Shown here: positions 1 to 10,700 of the stretch, one piece after another
How positions within the stretch are numbered: position 1 is the first letter of the stretch
Layout: each line of letters starts with the position of its first letter
Source: Mermis nigrescens
Lineage: Eukaryota > Nematoda > Enoplea > Mermithida > Mermithidae
DNA: 64,000 nt
Direction of reading: 5' to 3'
Assembly (NCBI GenBank): GCA_036768485.1
Contig: JAVLUZ010000164.1
Location: 186,001-250,000, forward strand
Made by a program: the position numbers and the translations under genes
The notes under the pieces: model-generated
What the model saw: the letters and a program-made list of their open reading frames with translations, nothing else
Databases searched by the model: none
What the model was told of the DNA's origin: nothing

Positions 1-924
1 GGACTTTAGTGATAATTTGAGGAAAAATTGTGCATAATCGCCTGTGCATATCATTCATGTATAACAAAACATTGGTCACAAATTTTTTTCATAAATTCAG
101 CTTATTCACGTTTATAGCTGCAGCAATTTAATAGTCAAAACCGATAATCTACAAGTTTTTCGCCAAATACACTAGCGTTTCTAATCGCTCATGCAGCAAA
201 CGAGAACGGGAATCCGAGCAAATATAGCCGCTTGTACTGAACAAGCGTTCACTCGGGTACACATGGGGGCTCAAACATTTCCTTGTCAGCTATATATGCC
301 AGGGCCGGGTAAGTTTCCAATTTTGTCCGCAAAAAGCCCATCAGATCCACTTCTGTTCCGACTTTTTCTTCTGCATGAGAAAAGCATACGTTTAACATTT
401 TGTGGCATTCCTGTAGGTTTACTTGCCGGATGAACAGGCACATAGCTCTGGGAAAGGGGGTCCGGCCGGACCTCATAAAATTCAGAAAAATCGGACTTTT
501 TAAACGTTATTCTGCGCTATTTTTGGCCTTTTGGCCTTACGTCCCTCCAAAATTGGTGTTGGTCATTCCAAAATAGGACGCACAGCTACATGCCTGCGGA
601 TGAAATTCCAAAAGATGCTTTGTGTTGGATTGGCTGGCAACAGTAATAAACTATGCACGTGAAATATCTATCCTTGTTTAAGCTATTTTCAACTCGTCTG
701 GTCTAAAACATGAGTATTTCGCTGATAATGTTGCAAGTTACGTGAATTGGGCCAAATTTTATAAATGGCAGGAAAAATTTTTGGCCCATATAAGTTATGA
801 TGATTAATTGAACCTGAAAATACATGTGGAACGGATGCCATAGACTTGCCCAGACACTATTTTGCATAAGTCACATTTTGCCAAATACATATGTATACAT
901 GGTATATCCTGATATAGCAAAAAT

Positions 925-1000
925 AGTTGGCCCCGGTTGGTCACAGTCTCTAGTACCGGCCCCGAGTGCCGGGCCCAGGCCCGGTCAAAATGGCGGCTCC
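925..1000. repeat. GC-rich GGCCCGG patch
   Basis: GGCCCCGG and GGGCCCAGGCCCGG motifs resemble the subterminal motif of the hAT-like element at 15365. It abuts a family D MITE and is probably a broken end of a related element. Confidence 0.4.
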
Positions 1001-1015
1001 GGTGCATTCCTTAGT

Positions 1016-1429
1016 TTGTACATGTACAAAGATGGTCCCAAAAGTCTTTGTACATTTTGTACACGCAAAATTTTTGTGTACTATATTATAGTACAGTGGC
1101 GATTTAAGTGTGGTTAAACAGGGCTTTCGATCTTTGGTAGTATTTTAGCTCATTTCTGGGTCTCTAAGGGCAAGAATCACTAAGGATCGTTTTAAAACGA
1201 AGCTTGGGCCGAAACATTTGACATATTTACTTTTGAAATGCAATTTCTGTCATTATAAAGATATGTAGAACACACAATTACTGATTTCGGCGGTGTAGCG
1301 CCTAAAATTTTGCGAATTTCAGACCTTTTGCAACTTTTGTCTTCCCAAAAATCATTGTAAATGCACAAAGACAGTCCCAATGAATCTTTGTACAATGGGA
1401 AAAATCTTTGTCGAGTACAAAGAACACTG
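1016..1429 (+). mobile_element. Family D MITE, left end lost
   Basis: The body carries the TTTGTACATGTACAAAG palindrome near the left and ends AAAGAACACTG at 1429. The left CAGTG end is replaced by the GC-rich patch before 1010. Confidence 0.75.
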
Positions 1430-1894
1430 CTGTGAACCAATCTCTTTTGTATTAAATAATTGCTCCATGGTCGACGTGTTAATTTTCTTAAACTTCTGCA
1501 TCTAATAACGGGAAGAAATCTATATTTGCTTTTATGTCTACCTTCTACAAATTTAAGTATCAGCAGGAAAATTAGAATTAATCAATTGTTTTTATAATTC
1601 TCAGGAATTCCAGGCTTGTATTCCTAATAATACATTATATTTTTATATATTCAGGATGGTGAATCTGATGATGATCAATACGTATAGCTGCTGATTTACA
1701 TGAAATGTCTAATAATGAAATCAGTGCTAATGAAGAGAATTAATTGCGCTTTTGAATAAAATTTTTGCAATGAATGACACTGTTTTATTACTTCAAATTT
1801 ACTCCTGGAACATAGTCGCGTTTAACTTTCATATTTATGACTCAATTGCAATTCATTCTTCATACTAATCAGAATTAGACTGAAGAATTCATAC
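1430..1894. other. AT-rich stretch, nothing recognised
   Basis: No open frame with exon-like borders and no repeat that I can match elsewhere in the window. Confidence 0.5.
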
Positions 1895-2041
1895 AGATTC
1901 GGCCTTTCGACTTCTGCCTTCGGCTGGAGTTCGGTCTTCGGCCTTCTGCGTCTTGCTGTCGAAGCAAGAGCTGGCCGAGCAAGAGCTGGCCGAAGCTTCG
2001 GCTTCGGCCGAAGCAAAATTTCTGGAGCTTCGGTCGTTCAC
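1895..2041. repeat. CTTCGGC array with one hAT-like terminus
   Basis: About a dozen CTTCGGC / GCCGAAG copies end in CTTCGGTCGTTCACTG (inverted: CAGTGAACGACCGAAG), which looks like an element end of the CAGTGATCG type. The other end was not located. Confidence 0.6.
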
Positions 2042-2382
2042 TGCCTGCAGTTGACTGCAAATAATTACTACCTGAGTATCCGTATCCATTATGGTTGGAT
2101 CACAAAGCTGATTGGCATTGGTTTAATGAACACCAGCTGTCGAACTGTATCAGTTCTCAGTGAATTTCTCAATTTTGAATGGACAAAACTAAAGGTTGAA
2201 AAATTTCGTTCCGATGAGGCCGTTGAAACTGCCAACGTATATACATATGTAATAAGTATAAAAAGTTAGACATCAAACATTGATAAATTACACCACACAT
2301 GAAACTACAATAGTAGATATGCACTTATGTTGTTTATGTACAAAAGGTCAGACTACTGGATGGGGTGCCTGCATCTAAGAAT

Positions 2383-2490
2383 ACTAAAAACCCCAAAAAC
2401 CCAAAAACCCAAGATTTTTAAAACCCCAAAAACCCACCAAAAACCCCAAAACCACAAAACCCCAAACCACAAAACCCCAAAAACCCACTA
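2383..2490 (+). repeat. AAAACCCC-type low-complexity repeat
   Basis: Irregular runs of AAACCCC, AAAACCC and CCACAAAA over about 110 bp. It superficially resembles ciliate telomere repeat but is degenerate and internal. Confidence 0.85.
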
Positions 2491-2492
2491 AT

Positions 2493-4385
2493 GCCAGCTC
2501 TGTGCAAAATACGCTTTACTTTGTATAAAGACTAAAAACGGAGTGTTTAAACTGCGCGCGTGGGACTAAATAGACTTCAATGATTATTGAAACATTCGGC
2601 GCGAAGCGCTGAAATTTTTTGCGAATTTTAGCTAAAAAAAAGCAAAGGAGGGGGGGTAGTGGAAAAAATTATTCTCACATTTCATTTCGGGAGGGGGGTT
2701 CCCCCTATCCTCCCTGGATTCGGGCCTGCATGGCCTCAAAACAAAGCGGGGAAACATTTTCGATTGGAAACTGCCTATTCTTTCTCCGAAAAATTCAAGT
2801 ACCTGTACCTACTTACCTACTTACTTACGGCGCTTTTTTTGGAAATAGACGATGAAGAACATGAGAAAGTTCCGAGTAGTCTATTCAGTCCCAAACGCGC
2901 GTTTTAGACAGTCCATTTTTAGTCTTTATACAACCTAAAGCGTATTCTGCATCTATATGCCTTCTGTTCTTCTAGGCGTTGTCTGCTACTTAAAAAAGGT
3001 TGGTCGGTTCCCAAAAAGGTTGGTGCTTCTAATAAATAGATTAGTCGGTCCTCAAAAAAGTTGGACTGCTTCTCAAAAAGGGTTATCTTGAGTTGTCATG
3101 CACTTGGAAAAAGGTTACTTGGTACATAGGTAGCATAAGTAGATTGCTCATTTTCTTCTCAAGTCGTCACATTTAGACTGTCAATCGACCTTCAGCATGT
3201 ATCTATGCCCATGTACAAAACATAGCCCCCATCCCAGAGACCCTTCGCCCCGTTGCAGGATTGGTCCGGCCCATTGCCGGTTGAGGGCGATGTGGGGCAT
3301 TGCCCAGGTGTGCTTCACAAGCTTTATAAAGAATATGAGACTTGTTCATAGAGCAAGAATGACAGCAATTTTTCCGCGATGATTATGAATTTGCTGATGA
3401 AGTTTGACCATTTTTAGGATAAATTCAGAATCGTAATTCGGCTGATTTTGTAAAAATTTTAGCGTTACGACTAAAAATTGAAGTGCTCTTTTTACAAAAT
3501 TTTCCGTAGCTCTTCTCCGGACTGGGTGGCACTTGAGCGCGCCACCCCAGACCTACAGCCCTAAAAGGAATGGTTTCCGTTGAAATCTCGCCATATTTAA
3601 GATATCCGGATAGCAAAAAATTTGCAAACTAAATGGTCCCCCTTATGTTCCAAAAGAATTGCCCCGGAAACAACATCCTGTATACGGGCCTGGTAAGGCC
3701 ATTAGGTTGTAAGAAATAAGACTATTACCTACTATGTCACTAATAACTATGTATTATTCTGATAGGTGTATTATAAGAGTTAAAACATCGCAAATTTTAA
3801 ACATGCACTTAAATTGACCTAAGCAGCTGTACGTCAACCTCAGCGGAAATATGTCGACCAAAGCAGCTTTAAAGCTAATCGCTTGAAATAATAAGATAAG
3901 GAAAGAGATTTGGGGTTGACTTAAAAATTGCCTATACTTGAACGTTACGAAATTCAAAGTTTGAGCTCCCGTAGCTCCACTAATAATGAGTTGATTTTGA
4001 TCTTTTCCTTGCTTCCTTTTGAGGAATCCTACATTCTAAATGAAGTTTAATTTGAATTCTTATCCTAATGCGAGTGATACCTGACCAATAATACATACAT
4101 CGTGATACAGGAGTTGGTAAAAGCGTAGAAAGTTGTTTAGGTTTATTAAGAATAAATTTAATTGTTTTTATCGAGAGCCAAAGGTTTTTCTGCTATTATT
4201 TTACCATGCCTTTCCTTTTCCTTAAATCACGAAAAGTAAGATTATTCAAAATCTGGAATGTGAAAATAGAGTAAAGCCACTCTTCTTTGCTCATATGTGC
4301 TATATGCTTCTATTACGCTTTCTCATTACATTACGTTTTATAAATTAGCTCCGTAAGCAGCCGCCGCCTAGAAGATTTTTCTCAG
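2493..4385. other. Region upstream of first visible TXNDC11 exon
   Basis: It holds degenerate repeat pieces (an imperfect GGCGCGAAGCGCT palindrome at 2598, a GGATTCGGGCCTGCATGG MITE end near 2716, a TTGGTCGG/AAAAAGGTTGG short repeat at 2995-3095). I could not find the missing 5' exon of TXNDC11 here. Confidence 0.5.
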
Positions 4386-4704
4386 CCAATTCACCGGTGC
4401 GAGATATATTTGACGGAAATGCGACTGCTTTGCGCGACATTTTATCACAGAGCGAGGTGGCCTTAGTTATGTATTATGCCCCGTGGTCGACCGCGTGCCA
4501 AGAAGCCAAATTTCACTTTGATCGACTAGCGCGAACTTTTGGCCGTAGCGTAACTTTTTTGGCAGTAAATTGCTGGGACCCGGGCGGACAATGTCGAAAA
4601 ATGTACAAAATTTTTTCCTATCCTGTCATTTCGTTGCGTAGTGCGTTAACTGGTTCGCGAGGCATCTATTACAATCATTTCATATCGGCGGATTATATGT
4701 ACAA
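4386..4704 (+). CDS. TXNDC11: TXNDC11 exon: first visible thioredoxin-like fold
   Basis: A pyrimidine tract and AG precede 4386, and the exon ends before GTAACA. It encodes about 106 residues with the fold hallmark VMYYAPWSTACQEAKF, then FLAVNCW and a cis-proline region YPVISL. The usual CxxC is S-T-A-C, so the resolving cysteine remains but the attacking one is serine. The frame enters after one base of a codon from an earlier exon, so at least one 5' exon is missing. The exon leaves with two bases of a lysine codon, matching the next exon. Confidence 0.85.
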
Positions 4705-7700
4705 GTAACAAAAGTAAATATTTTTAGATAACGGTTATTTTCTTTCTCCGTCCATTTTTCGCTTATCGGTTTTGTTCCCAAAGTGGTTATCGATGTCTAA
4801 AAACTCAAAACAAAACAAAGCTTACAAAGCTCTTATAGGCTTATAAATAGCTTGATCCTTGTTCTATTTCAGAAGAGTGACTTGCTTAATGCCTAATGCT
4901 TCGCTTGCTCCTCGAAAGTGCTTTAATCAAATGCTGATTAATTATTTCGACCACCCACGATTTTTTGTATTCGGCAAAGATTTTTTCAGATGTACAAAGA
5001 CTTTTTGGGACCGTCTTTGTACATGTACAAAGATTTTCGGGAAGACAAAAACTGTAAAAAAGTCTAAAATTCCTGAAAATTTAGGCGCTTCGCGCCGAAA
5101 TGAGTATATAATTGTTGTATATTTCTTTATAATGGCAGAAATTGCATTTAGAAAGCAAAAATACCGAATTTTTCGGCGCTTTGCGCCGTTTTGAGACAAT
5201 TTTCAATATTTTTTGTCATCAGAAACCCAGAAATTGGCTAAAAAACACTACCAAAGGTCGAAGAACCCTATTTCACCGAACCGAAAACGCTACTATATCG
5301 TATAATAGCACCCAAAAATTTGCATGTTTAAAATGTACAAAGACTTTTGGGAACTCTCTTTGTACATGTTCAAAGGGACCTTGTACAAAAAAAAAACACT
5401 GCGACCACCCATAGTTGACGGAAAGATACTTTTTTGCTTCATTATGCTTAATGTGTAGGTAATTAGGGAATAGGTATGTATGTTGCAAAAATGTTTGCTT
5501 GATAGGAATAGTAAGTTTCTTTCGAATAATAGTCCTGCCGAGACATGCACGTAGGGGGTTTGGGGGGTTTATATCTCCCGAAAAATGAAAAATGGGAAAT
5601 TTCTCGGGAAAATGAGGCGAAATGAAGGCAAAAATTTGATTAAAATTTAAAATGTTCTTCAAAAGTCCTTTAACGGTTGGCCGTGCTGTGCATCTATGGA
5701 AAATAGGCTAGTCATTTTGTGAATATTTTTAAGCAAAAATGTAAAACTGATAAACTTGCGCTATATTTCGGTATTTAGCAGATAATTTGAATTACTTGTT
5801 TGTTGCCTCCATCATTTTTGTTTTTCTTATCAAACATGAATAGCGTAATTACCCTTGGTGGCCATAAGTCAATTATGATGAGACAGAAGAGAAGTTAAAG
5901 GAACACTTAAATAAATCCTTTTTTCTCACGTAAATATATGTATATACGAAAACCTTCCTTAATTAAAATTAGTAATTGGGGTCCTTGAATGATCGAAACC
6001 GAAAAATTTGAATTTTCGTCAACTACAGGACACGAGTAGAAAATTTAAATTTTGGAGGGTGGAGGATCAACCCGGACCCGACTTCTTGAAATCTTAGACC
6101 CGGGCCCGGACTTGGACCCGAGTTTTCGAAAAAAGTTGACCCGGTACACCCCTAATAATTAGAAGAACCTGATGAAAATTTTTTGGCCTCTAAAATTTAG
6201 CTGCTGCCTTATCTCGATCACAGCATACGACACGATACCTCCTGTTACATTTTCGTTTCCCTTTTATTGGTTACCATTTACCAAGTATTTTCATTCGTAT
6301 AATGTATTGATTGATTATTTAGCTGAATATCTTACCTTCGTAGGACTTGCACACACATGCACACTGGGGGAGTATGGGGTATCTCTTATCAGAACTTTTG
6401 AGAGGCATTCCCCTCAGGCTATTTTGGACCAAAACCTATTACTCGAAGCATGAAAAACCGTCAAACGATGTTTAAAAGTATAGTTTAAAGTACACATACT
6501 CATTTTTAGAGCAGTAGACTTTAGTTTATTCAAATTCAACGAATTCAGTATCAAAACTCGATATTAACTTAAAATTAATTACTTATTCACCCCCCATTTC
6601 CCCTAAATTAACTTAGTTTACACCGTACATCTAACGATTCGAAATTTTGGGAGGAGTCCTCGGCCATTTTTGAGAAGGTAAATGCTCTCCAATTTTTTTG
6701 GCCAAAAACAGCTAAAAACGCTAAAAACAGCCGAAAAATCGGCTAGGTAGGGGTCATAATTTTTCTGACTTTGGGGGGATGGGGGACGACCGACTTTGGG
6801 TGGGATGATCCCCCTGTTACATGTCTCGTTTACCCCCTCCCAGAACTTTTGACCGTGTGCATGTATGAACTTGCGCGATGTGTAATAGTAAGTTTTTGCA
6901 GATATCTTCTAAGCGCATTGAATCCATTGATGAGAATAAGCAGCCGTGAGCAATTAATCCAGCGCGTTTTGTCGGCAAAAACGCATGTGATTGGTTACTT
7001 TGACCTTTCGGAATTAATTGGAATGCGCCATTACGAATCGTTTTATTACGCTGCTTTGTTAGCCTTGGAAAACGATGCCTTGGGAGATCAGCTGAGTTTT
7101 TCGGCTATTACTAGCGCTTCAGCGGCCCAGTTGTTAAATTTGTCTAGCAACGGTATGATCCGCATATTTCATAAATCGTTGCTAGAGAACGATACGGACT
7201 CGGTAAGGGAGGGCAAATATATACAGGGTGGTCGAAAAACACTACCCAAGTTTTGAGTCATAGCTCTAGGACTAGAGCAGCTAGGCAACTAGCTTCTCTA
7301 TTGGCCCTAAAATAGCCCTTAGCTTAACTTAGTTTAGCATGCTTGCATACTATTTTACTTATTTCAAATAGCATTTGCACTATACACATAAATATTAGCG
7401 ACTTTCTCGGCAAAAATGTTCATCTGCGCTGTGAAATTTCTCGTTTTTAGAAGTATACCTACTTTTACTTAATAAACAACATTTTTTATTTTGTTTTAAA
7501 AACGTACAATCTTACTGTAGACCGTTTTTCTATCGGCATAAAAAATTTGTAAGTGCCTGCCTAGCCTGGTTATCAAGATAAGACGTGAAACTCGGGCAGT
7601 AATTTTTTGGACCATCGTGTAGTTAGGTGCGTATTTACATAGTTACTTTAATCCGTGATGTTAATTAGTACGACTATTTAAAGCTTAGCATATGTGCATA

Positions 7701-10700
7701 TAAGTAAAGTACATATGTATACATTACTGAGCATTGTTAACATAATTACTTAGTAAAATGCATCTTTGTCCGGAGCGATTTTTTTGTTTTTAGCTTTTTT
7801 TGAGGAACATATCATATTTTTGCGTTTATTTCTTGAGTTGTGTTGTGTTCCTTCAACTCGATTTTATGTCTTTATTTTATTTTTCATGGGTATTTATTTT
7901 GTTTTTTCTTAGTTTCCGATTAATCGCTATTTTATGTTTCATCAACTTCATTTTGTTTTATAGAGAGTTTGCACTTTATGGTTCATGATAATATTGAATT
8001 TTTTATACAGAAATCCACCCCAGTGCTCATCCAATATGAGTGCCAGTCGCTAAGTTTTTGCAAACATCTAAAGCCGGCCCAGGCCAACGCAACAAAATAA
8101 TAGTTACATATGTTCCAGGATACTTCCAATCATGAGATCTCAGATATCGTAAAAGTTCTTAAAAATGGCGTCATTTTGCAGAGAAGAACGACCGATTTTA
8201 GAAGAATACCGCTTCGATACGGATCACAAATGACAAGTTTTATTATGTTTATGTTAACCCCCCTCTAGCAGGCTATTCAGAAAAAAGTTTTATTTTTCTT
8301 GCTCATGATCTCAGAGTCATGACCTCATGACCTTATGATCTCAGACTTGCTCTACCTACAGTATACCCTCAAAGTTAGAGTTAAACTTAACCCACATTCA
8401 TCTAAAAACCCACTCCAAATCTTTCTGAAAACCACTGTCTATTAAAGAGAGTAGTGTCCTGCACATGCTAACACCAAAAAGTTTTCCATCTGATTTTAAG
8501 CTTTTTAAAAAAGATTCAAAATAAAAAATTTCCATAAAGCAACTTACTTTTTCCCTAAAAAACCCAACTTGAATATTTGTCTGAACTAGCTACATACTTA
8601 TGTATAGCATTGCTATTGATGAAACAATGCTTGTGAGCCCCTGTAGGCCTGCAACAATGTTGTGTCTATGCGTTTGCTGTGAATATACCTTTACAACAGT
8701 TTTGTAGTCAAGTGACGAATTTGTACACAAAAAATACTTGCATGTTTGTCCTACGCAAAATTACTGTTGCATATAAGCTCAGATGAGTGACGTCTTGGTG
8801 TTAGAATATGTAAAACACTAATAATATTTACAGTTTTTCAAGGAAAATTTTAAGTGGGTTTTTTTAGACCAACGTGGGTTTTTCAAGTCTCTTTTTGAGG
8901 CTATACCGTAATTATAGAGTCATAAGGAGTAAAACTAAGTTTAAAATGTCCGCATAAGTCATAAATGTGTTGTTAAGTGTTTAAAACGGTTTTCCAATAT
9001 TAACCAGCAGGATAACATGAACTTTGAAAAGTGGGTTTTCATTCAAGACATATGGGTTTTTTAGGAGAAATTGTGGGTTTTTTCTAAAACACACATTTGT
9101 TACACTTCCATCCAGTCAGTTGGCGGACGAGGCCAATGAACTACGTCAGTCGATAGAGCTAGGATAGCCACAAAAAATAAGTATTTGAAATCTAGGTCAG
9201 GTCGCATCCATAAAAAGTTATGGTCGAAAAACATGAAAGTAGGGGGTTTTTAAAGGACAGCACTATATGTACGTGCAGACGGTCAAAGTTCGGGTGGGGG
9301 AAACCGAGTTTCCTTAGGGGGAAGGGGTAAATGAGTACTATTTGGATATATAATGCAAAATTTTGATTCTTAATTCGTTATATTTTATTCTTCATAAATT
9401 TTTGTGATAAATTTGCATGAAAACAAATGAAAATAAGGACGTTGAAATTATCTGTAACATGAAATATATACGAAATAATGGAAGAAAAGTACCGAATTAA
9501 CGAATTGAACATTCTGCTGCTTCAAAAATAAGTATTTGTACTTAAACTTATACTTTTAGACGTCGTTTGACGCTGTTTCATGGTTCGAGCAATAAGTTTG
9601 GTCCCAAAGCGGCCTGAGGGTTATTTGCTTTTCAATAGTTTCTGGTAGGGGGATACTACCATAGGTGAGCAGCACCAAAATTCTGGGTGTGGGGCAGTGA
9701 TCGGACCGAGGGTACTTTTTGGACCCTCGGCCTCGGCCGAGGCCGAGGCGCCTTAAAATCCTTTGCCTCGGCCGAGGCCGAGGCCGAGGCCGAGGCCGAG
9801 GTAATGCCGAGGGTCAAGCTTATATACCTATACCCAGGCCCGTATCCAGGATTTTATTTCGGGGGGGCCGAAAATTTTTGAGACCAGATATCTCGAGAAC
9901 CATTAGGAGATAGGCGAAAATAAAGACAGTTCTGAGCGTATCTCGGCGAGCTCTATACAACGGTGAAGAAAAATTTCAACAAAAAAATTAAAAAATTTCA
10001 CTTTATTTCATTTTGATATACAGCAAATTTATCATTTAAGCTGATTTCTCATCACCTAATCGGCGAATTATTTCTTATCTCTTGCCTTTGTACTTAATCA
10101 TTTTGCTTTATAGAGAAAAACAATACGGATAATTAATAATTCGGCGCGAAGCGCCGAAAAATTGACATGATCTGCATATCAACCTCAAATTTGAGCTGTT
10201 TTGAGCGGACTAGAAGACAAAAAAAAACATATATAAACAATAGATACGGCGCGAAGCGCCGGAAAAATTTCATGTTTCCCATGTGATAACTCAAATTTGA
10301 GCTGTTTTGAGTGAGCTAGAAGGCAAAAACTATAACTAAACAATGAATCCGGCGCACAGCGCTAGAAAAAAATTGACATGCTCTCTATATCTAACTCTAA
10401 TTTGAGCGATTTTTAGCTGTTCAGAAGACAAAACTATACGTAAACAATAAATCCGGCGCGAATCGCCGGAAAATTTTGAGTTTACTAGCTCAAAAGTACG
10501 CTAAAATCCTGTTTAGGCGCTGTTTCAGACGCACTTCGCCAATTTTTCATTCTTCCCTTCGGGGGACCCTTGAGAGAAACAAAATTTTTCCCCATTTCGG
10601 GGGTGGGGAGGGCCCCCGCCCCCTGGATACAGGCCTGTTCCCATGTCATAACTCATATTTGAGCTGTTTTGAGTGAGCTAGAAGGCAAAAACTATAGCTA

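Noticed and set aside
2383..2490. Telomere-like AAAACCCC repeats
   Set aside because: Irregular spacing and interruptions, about 110 bp only, internal position; better read as low-complexity sequence than as a telomere or telomere-healing scar.
7800..7988. Hydrophobic membrane-protein-like frame
   Set aside because: T-rich intron sequence gives Phe/Leu runs by chance; no exon borders match TXNDC11 phases.
9687..9913. Glu-Ala and Gly-Arg repeat peptides
   Set aside because: They are readings of the GGCCGAG subterminal array of a transposon in several frames, not a gene.
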